In this document: positions 7,893-16,933 of the stretch, one piece after another
How the letters are laid out: every line of letters begins with the position of its first letter
How positions within the stretch are numbered: position 1 is the first letter of the stretch
From: a virus
DNA length: 45,822 nucleotides
Strand: one strand, 5' to 3'
Virus record (IMG/VR): IMGVR_UViG_3300038701_001617
Span: 1-45,822 of that record
Notes under the pieces: model-generated
Seen by the model: the letters and a program-made list of their open reading frames with translations, nothing else
Databases searched by the model: none
What the model was told of the DNA's origin: nothing
Made by a program: the position numbers and the translations under genes

Positions 7893-8641
7893 TGGGCAAC
7901 AACCTCACCGTTACTGTTTCGTCGTCCCCTACAGGGGCGACGCTCTCCGATGCCCGCGAGGCCGTCAAGATCGCCGTGCAAGACCTGCCCGGCGTCACGG
8001 TCGGCAGCGGCACGGACGGGCTCAAGCGGCTGGACTACGCCATCCGTGGCGCGTGTAGCGAGTTCATCCGCCGGACGGGGTGCAACGCCGCGTCGGGCAC
8101 GGCCAACGCTACGCCTGATAGCGAGGCGCTGTCCCTGGCGTCGCTGGCCCGGTTCTCCCCCGCCTACCTCACGCGCGTGACAGCCACCCACCCGACCACT
8201 GGGCGCATCTACCCGGTGGACGTGACCAACTACCGCGACCTGCTGCTTAGCCGCAACTCCGGCGACGCGGCCCTGCAATTCCCCTACGTCGATCTGGTGT
8301 CGTTCAACAAGCGGACACGGGGGATCGCCTTCAAGGACGAAGACAACGCCGTCCTCTGGCCGACGCCGGACGTGGCGTGGGTCTACACCTTCTACTACAG
8401 CCAGCCCCTCACCAGTTGGACGATCGGCACTGCATCGCCAGCGTCCGTCGCCATCAACATCCCCAACGACATGATCGACGGCGTGCTGTGGTACGGGGTG
8501 CCCGCCTACTTCGAGAACCCCAACCCCGCCAACCGCTACCAGGATTCCAGCCGCCGTCGCTTTGAGCAGCACATCGCCGTGTGCCGTGGCGCGACCGGGC
8601 TGACCAAGGTGGTGCAGGCCAACCCACGAGATTATCAGTAA
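7892..8641 (+). CDS. head-tail connector / adaptor-like protein
   Basis: 249 residues. A mostly helical N-terminal part (DAREAVKIAVQDLPG...LKRLDYAIRGACSEFIRRTGC) is followed by beta segments (YLTRVTATHP, DLVSFNKRTRGIAF, WVYTFYYSQPL) and a helical end with RYQDSSRRRFEQHIAV. Helix-bundle proteins with an inserted beta region are the pattern of podovirus adaptor and tubular-tail-A proteins that extend the portal ring. Function is inferred from shape and place only. TAATG overlap couples it to the next gene. Confidence 0.45.
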   Translation: MGNNLTVTVSSSPTGATLSDAREAVKIAVQDLPGVTVGSGTDGLKRLDYAIRGACSEFIRRTGCNAASGTANATPDSEALSLASLARFSPAYLTRVTATHPTTGRIYPVDVTNYRDLLLSRNSGDAALQFPYVDLVSFNKRTRGIAFKDEDNAVLWPTPDVAWVYTFYYSQPLTSWTIGTASPASVAINIPNDMIDGVLWYGVPAYFENPNPANRYQDSSRRRFEQHIAVCRGATGLTKVVQANPRDYQ

Positions 8642-9258
8642 TGGCATACGGAAGCCCCTACAACGCGGTCGGCGGCAACATGGTCCCGCTGTACGGCAGC
8701 CAAGGCCACCCCATCTTCATCACCGGGGGCTCGCTCACGAAGTCCGCGATGAAGATCGACGAGATTACCGGCCCCGGCGATGAGGGCAGCGTGAAGTGGT
8801 GCGAAGGCAACTACCGCTACGACTTCACCCTGCGCGGCTACCACGCGGCGGGCATCGAGGCGTCGTCCGTGGCCTACACGCACTCGACCAAGACGCTGGT
8901 GAAGGCCGGGGCGTTCGCGTCGGTGACGGTGGGCGACCAGCTCTACGTCTCGGGCGGCACCAACGCGACGCCCGGCCTCTACGAGATTGCCACCAACGCC
9001 GACGACGACACGGTAACGCTGGTGACAGCGCCGGGCACCGGCGACCAGACCGACTTCGTGCTGGATGGCGGCCCCACGCTTGACGATGTGGTTCGCGGCA
9101 CCGTCACGATCCAGCTCGGCAACGGCCAGCAGGCCACCGGCACCGGCATCATGGAGGCCGTATCGGGCTCGGCGATGTGGGTCGGCGGCGGCGGGATTAT
9201 CCCCGTCCAGCTTCGCGGCCGGTTCAATGGCACCCCTACGTTCTCGCGGCCTAGCTGA
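8641..9258 (+). CDS. structural protein, unrecognised
   Basis: 205 residues from the ATG that overlaps the previous stop. The N-terminus (MAYGSPYNAVGGNMVPLYG) is followed by a beta-rich, Gly/Thr-rich body with two aligned-looking strands (VTVGDQLYVSGG; VTIQLGNGQQATG). No signal peptide, membrane segment or motif that I know. Its place between the adaptor-like gene and the ejection genes, and the unbroken overlapping order, suggest a tail-tube or baseplate part. Confidence 0.6.
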   Translation: MAYGSPYNAVGGNMVPLYGSQGHPIFITGGSLTKSAMKIDEITGPGDEGSVKWCEGNYRYDFTLRGYHAAGIEASSVAYTHSTKTLVKAGAFASVTVGDQLYVSGGTNATPGLYEIATNADDDTVTLVTAPGTGDQTDFVLDGGPTLDDVVRGTVTIQLGNGQQATGTGIMEAVSGSAMWVGGGGIIPVQLRGRFNGTPTFSRPS

Positions 9259-9641
9259 TGATCGACCCACGCGACCCCAATCTCGCCAAGAGGATTGACG
9301 ACTACTTCGACCAACAGGAGGAGACGGCGGTCCCGCAGGCCAAGGCGCGGGGCAAGCCGGACAACTGGAACGACCTTACGCCCGAACAGCAGGTGGAGAG
9401 CCGCCGCGAGCGAGGCCGCCAGCACCGCGAGGAGTCGGCCCAGCGCCAGCGCGACGAAGTGCAGGAGCGGCGGGATCGAGGCCGGGGCGAGGACGCGCCG
9501 GAAGGCGTGCAGATCACCGACGACCTGCGACGCCAGTTGAGCGGCGGGGGTGACGGGCAGGCGTCCGAAGCCGAGCGGCGCATGATCGAAGTGCTGGAAG
9601 AAATCTCCGGCAAGCTGGACAACCTCGGGGGCATCGCCTAG
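9258..9641 (+). CDS. charged helical structural-module protein
   Basis: 127 residues, very rich in Arg, Glu, Gln and Asp (RRERGRQHREESAQRQRDE), so probably an extended or coiled-coil helix, with a short amphipathic C-terminus (MIEVLEEISGKLDNLGGIA). Its start overlaps the previous stop by one base. No function recognised; small charged helical proteins here may be assembly chaperones. Confidence 0.6.
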   Translation: MIDPRDPNLAKRIDDYFDQQEETAVPQAKARGKPDNWNDLTPEQQVESRRERGRQHREESAQRQRDEVQERRDRGRGEDAPEGVQITDDLRRQLSGGGDGQASEAERRMIEVLEEISGKLDNLGGIA

Positions 9642-10460
9642 ATGGCAATCGCTACGAAAGAAATCCATCGCGGCACGTCGTACACCGAGGGCACCACCTC
9701 GCGCCGCTACGACCGCGCCCGCATCGTCGTGTTCGTCACCGGCCTCGCCGACACCCGCGACCAGCTTGACCAGGCGATCACCTCCGCCCGCACAGGCCGC
9801 CTTGTCCACCCGGACAACACCGCCCTGCCGCTGCGGTACGCCACGGCTCGCTGGGTGCGGGGGGACGACGGCGGCGCGTGCGAAGGCGCGGCGCTGGTCG
9901 ATCTGATCTACGACAAGAACGGTTCGCAACAGGCGACGGACTCGACCGAGTTCAGCGTCATCGCGGACATCGACGTTTACCACGCCAAGAAGTTCTGGTA
10001 CGGCGAGACGCTGGCCGACCCCTCTGGCGTCGGCACCGGCAACGGCAGCACGGCGGTCTACGAGACGCTGAGCCCGTTCGCGCCGACCGGGCCACCTACC
10101 TACCCCGGACACCTGCTCACTGAAACCTACATGCGCATCCGCGTCCCCGTCGTGCTGTCCAGCAGCCCGATCGGGGATTCGTTCGACGAGGTGGGCACCG
10201 TCAACGACGGCTCGTTCACGATCAGCAACAAGGCGTTCGCAGCCAACTCGCTGAGGTTCGACGGGCTTGCGCAGCGGGCCACCAAAATCGACGACGGGTC
10301 GTCCGTGACCTACGAGTTCGAAGTGAGCTACCAATTCACCTACGCCGCACACGGCTGGTACTACTCTCGCCTCTACGACAACAGCGGGACGCTAAACGTC
10401 GTGAAGGAGCTTGAGTACGCCGAGACAACGTGGACGAGCGGGGACTTCCCGACTTCCTGA
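9642..10460 (+). CDS. structural protein, unrecognised
   Basis: 272 residues, starting on the base after the previous stop. Mixed alpha/beta with aromatic beta segments near the C-terminus (VTYEFEVSYQFTYAAHGWYYSRLYD). An N-terminal stretch (RARIVVFVTGLADTRDQLDQAI) looks like a globular beta-alpha unit. No signal or membrane segment. The genes on both sides are coupled by overlaps, so it belongs to the tail or neck set, but I cannot name it. Confidence 0.6.
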   Translation: MAIATKEIHRGTSYTEGTTSRRYDRARIVVFVTGLADTRDQLDQAITSARTGRLVHPDNTALPLRYATARWVRGDDGGACEGAALVDLIYDKNGSQQATDSTEFSVIADIDVYHAKKFWYGETLADPSGVGTGNGSTAVYETLSPFAPTGPPTYPGHLLTETYMRIRVPVVLSSSPIGDSFDEVGTVNDGSFTISNKAFAANSLRFDGLAQRATKIDDGSSVTYEFEVSYQFTYAAHGWYYSRLYDNSGTLNVVKELEYAETTWTSGDFPTS

Positions 10461-11233
10461 TGGCTGACAAGCTCGAACACTTCCAGTCCGGCGACAACCC
10501 CTTCACCGACCCGAGCTTTCGGGAGCGGCTCAACGCGCTGGTGGACGCCGTGAAGGAGTTGCAGGAGGCGGCGGGGTCGCAGGCGGACGAAGCGATGCCA
10601 GCCCACGAGCGCCCCTTCATCCCCGTCCGCATCGACGACTACGCCTCGACCAGCGGGTACTACAACTTCGACGAAGTGGAGTGGGACGATTCCAGCGAGG
10701 AGTGGGCTGTCAAGACTGGTGGCGTGACCCATTCCGACATGGGTCCGGCCCGTGCCGTGGGCGGGTCGCTGGATGACGGGCACCAAGTCCACCTGCTCGG
10801 GCGAGTGGTCTATATCACCCCGCGACATGCGATGGACGGCAGCGGCAATGTCGTGTGGGAGTTTACCCCGCCCGCCTGCGAGTCCTTTTGGGCCGAGATC
10901 ACCGGCAGCGCCTCGATTGGATCGAACCGCTGGAAGTATGCGTGGACGGAGAAGTACCGTGGCACGACCAATTTCGCCACGCTGTCAGGCGGTCGATCCG
11001 GCACCACCTCGGCGGGCTTTGCCATCAACGCGGCGGAGGGGGGTAACGACGGGTCAGGTGTCGAGGGCCACGGCGTTGACGTGGGCGGCACCGACTACCC
11101 CGCCGGGTTCTCCATGCAGCCCATCCAGGGCGGGCGCATTGTGCGCATGTGGGTGGAGTACGACGGGAGCGGCAACGCCTTCTACACGTTCGAGGCCACC
11201 AACGCCGACGACGGCACTTGCGAGGCGGCGTAA
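10460..11233 (+). CDS. structural protein, unrecognised
   Basis: 257 residues from the ATG that overlaps the previous stop (TGATG); an in-frame ATG at 10430 lies inside the previous gene and is less likely. A helical N-terminus (LNALVDAVKELQEAA) leads to a beta-rich body of repeated short strands with Trp and Gly (VVWEFTPPACESFWAEITG, NRWKYAWTEKYRG) and a late VRMWVEYDGSGNAFYTFEA. This shape suits a distal tail protein. Confidence 0.6.
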   Translation: MADKLEHFQSGDNPFTDPSFRERLNALVDAVKELQEAAGSQADEAMPAHERPFIPVRIDDYASTSGYYNFDEVEWDDSSEEWAVKTGGVTHSDMGPARAVGGSLDDGHQVHLLGRVVYITPRHAMDGSGNVVWEFTPPACESFWAEITGSASIGSNRWKYAWTEKYRGTTNFATLSGGRSGTTSAGFAINAAEGGNDGSGVEGHGVDVGGTDYPAGFSMQPIQGGRIVRMWVEYDGSGNAFYTFEATNADDGTCEAA

Positions 11234-11814
11234 TGAGCTTCCACAGAGCGTGCTGCTGTGATGGCGGGGGCGGAGGCGATCTATGTCCGTGCGACTCGGC
11301 GGCGGCGTGTGGCGGCTGCGACGAATGCACGCCAGACGAAATCCGCGTGGTTTTCAGTGGGGTTACACCGTGCGACTGCGTTCCTTTTGGCAGCGCCGGA
11401 TACAACATCACATTCAACACCGCCCTCAACGGCTCGCACACGCTTACGCAGGTGATGGGCGAAAACTGCAAGTGGCGAGTGAACTACACCAACGGCTTGC
11501 ACGAAAATAGCTGGTTCAGCGATACGGATTGCGGCGGCTCCCCGGATGAAGACCGAGACAACGATTACACAATCCTCTTAGAGCTGTCGGGCGGAACATG
11601 GACCCTGACAGTATTTGCCGACGTGACCTATTTGGACAGCGGATCAATAGCCATATTCCACGGCGCGGTCGCGCAGTCCGACTCCGACTGTTTTGAAATC
11701 AACCCCATCACTAACGATCACGACGGCACGGCCGGAAACGACTGCGGCGATTCCCCCGTGTTTGACCCAATCGTCGCGCTAGACGGCACCGCCACCTTCA
11801 CAATCTGCCCATGA
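11233..11814 (+). CDS. cysteine-rich beta protein of the tail region
   Basis: 193 residues. The first 40 hold about ten Cys (ACCCDGG, LCPCDS, ACGGCDECTP), which could bind metal or form disulfides in the virion. The rest is a beta-sandwich-like domain (VVFSGVTPCDCVP, YNITFNTALNGS, YTILLELSGGTWTLTVFADV). There is no signal peptide. TAATG overlap joins it to the gene before, and its stop overlaps the start of the next Cys-rich gene, so the pair may act together. Confidence 0.65.
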   Translation: MSFHRACCCDGGGGGDLCPCDSAAACGGCDECTPDEIRVVFSGVTPCDCVPFGSAGYNITFNTALNGSHTLTQVMGENCKWRVNYTNGLHENSWFSDTDCGGSPDEDRDNDYTILLELSGGTWTLTVFADVTYLDSGSIAIFHGAVAQSDSDCFEINPITNDHDGTAGNDCGDSPVFDPIVALDGTATFTICP

Positions 11815-12101
11815 CCAAAACCATCGCCCTGCAACTGCTCGCGTGCAAGACCGCCGTCCACTGCCGGACGTGCCGGGAGGATTCCGACGACGCGAGGGCG
11901 TGGCGCGAGTCGGTCGCGGGCGAGGCCGATTTTGATTGCCCGTTCGGGGTGACGCTGGCAAAGCTGCCGTCTCGCGGGTTCGGCGACACCATCGAGAAGA
12001 TGACGGCCCGGCTCGGCATCAAATCGTGCGGCGGATGCAAGCGGCGGCGGGACAAGATCAATCGGGCAATGCCCTACAGGCCCTCCGGCAGCAAGCCCTG
12101 A
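11811..12101 (+). CDS. small Cys-rich, zinc-binding-like protein
   Basis: 96 residues with Cys at 12, 18, 21, 43, 73 and 76: a CxxC pair (HCRTCRE) in the first half and a second pair in GIKSCGGCKRRRDKINRA near the end. The spacing suggests one or two metal sites. I recall the closing motif, Gly-Ile-Lys then a Cys pair and a basic helix, as common in phage tail clusters, with unknown role. The 3' end overlaps the leftward gene 12074-12292 by 28 bp. Confidence 0.65.
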   Translation: MTKTIALQLLACKTAVHCRTCREDSDDARAWRESVAGEADFDCPFGVTLAKLPSRGFGDTIEKMTARLGIKSCGGCKRRRDKINRAMPYRPSGSKP

Positions 12102-12292
12102 GCCCGCATCTCGTCGTTGAGGCGATTGTTCAGCGCCTTCTGCACGCCGTTGTATCGAGACTCGAAGTGGTCGCGCTCGTCGATGATCGGCTGGACCTGC
12201 GTAGTGATGTAGATCGCCTGTGCGGCGTTGCCGAGAACCAGCAATAGACACAGGGCGGACACCGCGATGACGATGGGGATCGGAAGTTTCAT
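12074..12292 (-). CDS. small membrane or secreted protein on the opposite strand
   Basis: 72 residues with an N-terminal hydrophobic segment (about 6-27, VIAVSALCLLLVLGNAAQAIY) and a polar helical remainder (IIDERDHFESRYNGVQKALNNRL). It is the only leftward gene in the late module, and it fills what would be a 250-bp gap. No ribosome site precedes the ATG. Instead a TATAAT ends 7 bases before it, so the message may be leaderless. It could be a lysogenic-conversion or superinfection-type membrane protein; no function is recognised. Confidence 0.55.
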   Translation of the reverse strand: MKLPIPIVIAVSALCLLLVLGNAAQAIYITTQVQPIIDERDHFESRYNGVQKALNNRLNDEMRAQGLLPEGL

Positions 12293-12298
12293 GCCGTC

Positions 12299-12327
12299 AT
12301 TATACCAAGGCGGGCTCTCCCGTCGAA
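12299..12327 (-). promoter_or_regulatory. leftward extended -10 promoter, leaderless
   Basis: On the minus strand TGGTATAAT forms a consensus extended -10 (12299-12307), with a weak TTCGAC at the -35 position after a 17-base spacer (12322-12327). Transcription would begin at about the A of the ATG at 12292. Confidence 0.5.
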
Positions 12328-12349
12328 GAAAAAACCCAAGGAGCCGCGT

Positions 12350-13252
12350 ATGACCGCAGGCGCAACCGACAGAATGAGACAGCGACGCCAGCTACAGGCG
12401 GACTTAGAGCGCCAACGCGCGATGGGTCGCCTGGAGCGGAGTGAGGGTCGCAGGGATGCCCGCAACACCCAGCTCGGGAACATGAACGCCACCGCCGCCT
12501 ACATGCAACAGCGCTACGGCGGCAACGCGGCGCGCGAGTATCGCACCAGCCCGCAGAACTTCCGGGGTGGGGTGGCGCAGGATTCCGCCCAAGCCACCGC
12601 CCTCGGCCAGACCCACTCGCAGTACGTCACCACCCGCAACTCGCTCCAGAACGACGCGGCCCTGCGGCAGGCCACGGTTGATTCGGGGCGGGGGGCTCTG
12701 CTCACCGGGCGGGGCAATGCGATGGCCCCGCAGTACGACTACCTCTCCAACCGCGCCACCGCCGACGCCGCCTACGGCGGGGCTCTCGCTGATGCGGAGG
12801 CACGCCAGAACGCCGCCTACATGGAAGCGCAAGGCGGCATCGAACAGCAGCGGCTCCGCTCTCTCGGCGATCTCGGCGTCGCCGGGATGCAGTACGAGGG
12901 GATCGGCGATGAGCGGCGGGCCAATGCTGACCGCCAGTACGCACAGACCGACCTTGACTACCTCGACGCGGGCCGGTTCGGGGCGCAGCTTCCGGGCGGC
13001 GGGGTCTACACCGGGCGGGGCCAGACTTACGCACCAGAGATCACGACTGTGGGTAGCTACGACAACGCCATCGACCCCACGGGTCGGGTGGTCGCTCGCG
13101 GGAATACGGCCTATGGCGGGAGTGACGCCGAGCTTGAGGCCATGATGCCGCAGATCGCCGAGGTCAATCCCCAGCAGGAGGGCGAGAGCGACAGCGCGTA
13201 CATCAAGCGGCTGGCGAGCATCGCCAACGAACTTCGCGGCATCAAGGAGTAG
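12350..13252 (+). CDS. internal virion-type helical protein
   Basis: 300 residues with AAGGAG ahead of the ATG. Highly helical, Gln/Arg/Ala-rich (QRRQLQADLERQRAMGRLERSE; ADAEARQNAAYMEAQGGIEQQ), with Gly-rich loops near 220-250 and a helical C-terminus. No signal peptide. Its place directly before the giant 1202-residue gene matches the smaller ejection or internal-core proteins of podoviruses, which are packed in the head and pass into the cell with the DNA. The homology is not visible; this is by context. Confidence 0.55.
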   Translation: MTAGATDRMRQRRQLQADLERQRAMGRLERSEGRRDARNTQLGNMNATAAYMQQRYGGNAAREYRTSPQNFRGGVAQDSAQATALGQTHSQYVTTRNSLQNDAALRQATVDSGRGALLTGRGNAMAPQYDYLSNRATADAAYGGALADAEARQNAAYMEAQGGIEQQRLRSLGDLGVAGMQYEGIGDERRANADRQYAQTDLDYLDAGRFGAQLPGGGVYTGRGQTYAPEITTVGSYDNAIDPTGRVVARGNTAYGGSDAELEAMMPQIAEVNPQQEGESDSAYIKRLASIANELRGIKE

Positions 13253-13257
13253 CGGAT

Positions 13258-16200
13258 ATGTCGGCAGCCGATGCGGCAAGACGATTTGTTGAAGGCCGGA
13301 GCGGTGGTGGCACCGACGCCGCGTCCGCTGCTGCGCGGGCGTTTGTATCCGGTCGCAGCGGGCGGGACAGGGCTGTTGCGCGCTCCGACGCCCAGCAGGC
13401 CAACACCGCTGCCACCCGCGAGTACGACCTGCAACTGTACCGTCAGGCGCAGCGGATGGGCAACAACGTGGAGGAGCGGCAGGCGGCGCTTGACCAGCTC
13501 CGCGCCGCGTCTGGCAAGCAAGACTTCCAGCAGGCGAACCGTGACACCGCCGTCGCCTCCGTCGTCGCAGAGACGCCGCTGGTCAACGCCAACGTGCCCG
13601 CCGCCCGATTCCTCTCCCGACGCCGCAGGCAGCAGCTTGAGGGCGCGGCCACGGGCTACGGCTCGCAGGCGCTCGGGACGGCCGACGCCCTCTCTCGCGG
13701 CCTCGAATCCGTCGTGGGCATCGAGCGCCCCGAAGGCGACGTGCTGCACCCGGTCAACTACCTCACGGCAGCTCGCGGACAGCTAGAAGCCACCAACCCC
13801 ATCGCCACGGGGATCGGCAACGTGGCGGGCTACATCGGCGACCCGGTGTGGCTGGCGACCTATGGCCGGGGCCGGGCCGCTCTGGCCGCCCGCGACGGGA
13901 GTCAGGTGGCGCGGGCAGGCCGCTACGGCGTGGGCATGGCCGACGACCTGGTGGCCGGTGCCGGAGCCGATCTCGCTCGGGGCCTGATTCGCGGCAACGA
14001 GAGCGGCGACATCCGCGAGGATATGGCGCTCGGGGCCGGGGCGGGCTTCGTGCTGGGGCAGGTCGGGCGTGCCATCGGCAGGGCGGTTCCCGGCAACCCC
14101 ACGGGTGCCGACCCCACCGACGCCGCCCGTGCAGGCATCCGTGAGGCGTTCGAGCAATCCGACTTCGACCGCTTCACCCGCGAACAGGCCGAGGCCTACG
14201 GGCGCGGGCGGGCAGACTATGTATTGCGCGAGGCCCAGTCCTTCCGCAATCCGGGGGAGCGGGTGGCCCTGCCAGAGCAGGCAGAGGGCATGGCTCGCTT
14301 CACTCGCCGTCAGCGTCGCGTGCTGGCCGCTCAGGCGGCTTCCAGCACTCCACCCGCCCCGCAGGCCCCCCAAGCACAGAAAGCCGTCAGAACGGCTCTC
14401 CGTCGATTAGAGGGGGAGAACGCTCAGGGCCGCGTCCTGCTCGAACCAGAGCGGATGCAGGAGGCCCGTGCCTCGATGCTCAATGAGCCGGACGTGGCGG
14501 ACGAGGTGGAGGCCCTGCTGGAGATGGGTATCTCCCGATCCGAGGCCGAGCGGATCGCGGTGCCGGAGTTCACGCTGGCCGAGGGGCCGGGCTTCAAGAC
14601 CGTCACGACGTTCTCCGGCTTCGACCCAACCCTACTGGCCCGACCGATTGAGGACGCCCTCAAGGCCGGGAAGTGGCTCAAGGGCCACGCCGTCGCCGGG
14701 GCTCGCTGGCTGGCCGCACAGACAGATGGGTTCAGGTCCATGTCGCAGGCGGCCAAGGCCCTGCAAGAGCAGTTCGGTCGCGGCATCCGGCGATTCATCC
14801 CGCAGATTTGGGAGAACTTCGGGCGGCTGACGAAGCGGGTGGAGACGGCCGGGCGATCATTCGACGAGCCCACCACCCTCAAACGGGCCATCGACCGGGC
14901 GGCCGGGGCGTCTCGCGGCACCGCAGACCGCTTCAACCAGTTCACACAGCCCGTCATCGACCGGGTGCGGCGGGTCAGCCCGCAGCTCTCACGGCGGCTG
15001 TACGGATACACATCAGAGTTCCATCGTCGCACGCACGCCATCCGCAGCCGGATCGACCCGCAAGTCAGCCGCGCCCTCAAGTCGATGGATCGCGGGCAGT
15101 CCCTCCGCCTCAAGAGCGCCCTGCTCAATCAGGACTTCGACGGGGCCAAGATCGTTGCCCGTGAGCTGACCCCGCAAGGCCGGGCCGCCACCGAGAACAT
15201 GCTGCGCGAGGCGAGGACCGCGCTGGACCAGCTCTACCAAGAAGCCCGCGATGCGGGCATGGATGTCGCGTACCTCGACCAGTTCTGGCCGCGAGCCATC
15301 AAGCGGGGTAAGGTCGCGGATCTTCGCAAGGCCCTGTCGGGGCGCGAGGTGAGCCAGATCGACGACGCCCTGCGCGAGGCAGCCAAGGACTACGGCGGCC
15401 GGGTGGACGCCATCCCCGACGAAGTTCAGCGGTCTGTCATCGCAAAGGCCCTGTCCGGCCGTGGCCCCCGACCCCTCGACGCCTCCCGCGCCCGCCAGTT
15501 CAAGCAGCGTCGCGTGAAGGCGATCCCCGACAACCTGCTCCACCTCTACGAGAACCCCCACAACTCGCTGGACAACTACATCGAGCGCGTCAGCGAGAAG
15601 ATCGCGCGCCGCCGGCTGTTCGGTGGGACCAAGGCCCCTGACGATATCAACCTGCCTGACTCCGTGGCGGACCTGGTGCAGTCGCTCGGCATCGAGGGCA
15701 AGCAGGCCGACGAGATCGGTTCCATCCTCAACTCCCTGTTCCGAACGGCCGACCAGCAGATCGGCTCGGCGACTGACGCCCTGCGCAACATCGGCTACGC
15801 CGCGACCATCGGGCAGTTCACCTCCACCCTCCGGCAGCTTGGTGACCTGACATCCACCGTCGTCACCCGTGGCTGGCACGATACCGGCGTCGGCTTGGTC
15901 AAGGCCCTGTCGGGCAACGCCGACATCACGATCCGCGACCTCGGGCTCGACCGCATCCACGAGGAGTTGGCAAGCCGCACGCGGTCGGGGAAGCTGCTCG
16001 ACAAGCTGCTCAAGGGCACCGGCTTCCGTCAGATGGACGCCAAGATGAAGGATGTCCACCTGGTCGCCACGCTGAACCGGGCGCAGCGGGCGATCCGCAA
16101 GCCAGACAGCAAGATGGGCCGCCAGATCATCGGTGAGATTCGTGAGGAGTTCGGCGCGGACGCCGACCAACTCATCCGCGACCTCGCGTCTGGCGAGAAG

Positions 16201-16866
16201 TCCGACCTTGCGATGGTCTACATGATGAGCCGCCTCGGGGAGATTCAACCCATCACCCGGCTGGAAGTCCCGCAAGGGTATCTCGACGCTCGCGGCCAGT
16301 GGGGCGGAGCCCCCCTGCTGCTCTACCAGCTCAAGACGTTTTCCCTGCGACGCCTTGGCCTGATCCGTCGCCTGGCAATAGACGACATTGTGGACGGCTC
16401 TAAGATGATCCGATCTGGCGACCGCCGGGCGGGGGCGAAGAAGGCGGGAGTCGGGGTGGCGCGGCTGGGGTACATCCTTGGGCTTATCACCGTCGCGGAC
16501 GGCGGCATTACACTGGCTCAGGACTGGCTCATGGGCAAGGAGCTGAACGCGGGCGAGGCCGCGACCGACGCCGCCCTGCAAGTGATCGGGCTGAACAGAT
16601 ACGCGATCGACTCGGCCGACCGGGGGCAGTTCATCCAGAATACGACATTCCCGCCCGCCCTGTCCATCATCCAGCGGACCTTCGCCGACCTGTTCCTCAG
16701 CGAGAAAGAGATGATCGACAAGACCTCGATGCGTCTGCTGCCGGGCGTCGGCAACATCGCCTACCATCGCATCGGCGGGGGGCGAGAGGACACGCCAGCC
16801 CCCCGCGCACGAAACAGGCCGCCACGCCCACCTCGGCCGCAGCGGCCTGAACGGCCGACACGATAA
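13258..16866 (+). CDS. large ejection / internal virion protein
   Basis: 1202 residues, the longest gene, ending the late module. The N-terminus is Ala/Arg/Gly-rich with two similar elements (ARRFVEGRSGG and ARAFVSGRSG). The middle is long and helical. Near the C-terminus is LLYQLKTFSLRRLGLIRRL (about 1021-1039), followed by a hydrophobic stretch (ARLGYILGLITVADGGITLAQ, about 1068-1088). I recall the LKTF-type element in large podovirus internal virion proteins that cross the cell envelope during DNA entry. No lytic transglycosylase or peptidase motif was seen. A tape-measure role is the alternative, but no contractile or siphovirus-type tail genes are recognised. Stop is followed by two strong hairpins. 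Confidence 0.6.
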   Translation: MSAADAARRFVEGRSGGGTDAASAAARAFVSGRSGRDRAVARSDAQQANTAATREYDLQLYRQAQRMGNNVEERQAALDQLRAASGKQDFQQANRDTAVASVVAETPLVNANVPAARFLSRRRRQQLEGAATGYGSQALGTADALSRGLESVVGIERPEGDVLHPVNYLTAARGQLEATNPIATGIGNVAGYIGDPVWLATYGRGRAALAARDGSQVARAGRYGVGMADDLVAGAGADLARGLIRGNESGDIREDMALGAGAGFVLGQVGRAIGRAVPGNPTGADPTDAARAGIREAFEQSDFDRFTREQAEAYGRGRADYVLREAQSFRNPGERVALPEQAEGMARFTRRQRRVLAAQAASSTPPAPQAPQAQKAVRTALRRLEGENAQGRVLLEPERMQEARASMLNEPDVADEVEALLEMGISRSEAERIAVPEFTLAEGPGFKTVTTFSGFDPTLLARPIEDALKAGKWLKGHAVAGARWLAAQTDGFRSMSQAAKALQEQFGRGIRRFIPQIWENFGRLTKRVETAGRSFDEPTTLKRAIDRAAGASRGTADRFNQFTQPVIDRVRRVSPQLSRRLYGYTSEFHRRTHAIRSRIDPQVSRALKSMDRGQSLRLKSALLNQDFDGAKIVARELTPQGRAATENMLREARTALDQLYQEARDAGMDVAYLDQFWPRAIKRGKVADLRKALSGREVSQIDDALREAAKDYGGRVDAIPDEVQRSVIAKALSGRGPRPLDASRARQFKQRRVKAIPDNLLHLYENPHNSLDNYIERVSEKIARRRLFGGTKAPDDINLPDSVADLVQSLGIEGKQADEIGSILNSLFRTADQQIGSATDALRNIGYAATIGQFTSTLRQLGDLTSTVVTRGWHDTGVGLVKALSGNADITIRDLGLDRIHEELASRTRSGKLLDKLLKGTGFRQMDAKMKDVHLVATLNRAQRAIRKPDSKMGRQIIGEIREEFGADADQLIRDLASGEKSDLAMVYMMSRLGEIQPITRLEVPQGYLDARGQWGGAPLLLYQLKTFSLRRLGLIRRLAIDDIVDGSKMIRSGDRRAGAKKAGVGVARLGYILGLITVADGGITLAQDWLMGKELNAGEAATDAALQVIGLNRYAIDSADRGQFIQNTTFPPALSIIQRTFADLFLSEKEMIDKTSMRLLPGVGNIAYHRIGGGREDTPAPRARNRPPRPPRPQRPERPTR

Positions 16867-16870
16867 TTCG

Positions 16871-16898
16871 GTCAGAAAACTACCCCCTTTTTTCTGAC
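16871..16898. terminator. hairpin between converging gene sets
   Basis: A 9-bp perfect inverted repeat (GTCAGAAAA with TTTTCTGAC) carries T-runs or A-runs in its arms, so it could act from either side, where the rightward late genes meet the leftward early genes. Confidence 0.6.
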
Positions 16899-16904
16899 AC
16901 AACC

Positions 16905-16927
16905 ACCACCCTCCGGGGTGGTTTTTT
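16905..16927 (+). terminator. strong intrinsic terminator of the late module
   Basis: A 7-bp stem ACCACCC / GGGTGGT with loop TCCG is followed by TTTTT. It ends late transcription just before the stop codon of the converging leftward gene. Confidence 0.85.
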
Positions 16928-16933
16928 ATGCGC

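Noticed and set aside
12404-13279. Long leftward frame over the internal virion gene
   Set aside because: Shadow of the rightward gene with no ribosome site or motif.
13258-16866. Tape-measure protein
   Set aside because: Length fits, but no siphovirus tail-tube or chaperone genes are recognised, and the late LKTF-type block and order fit ejection proteins better. Not fully excluded.
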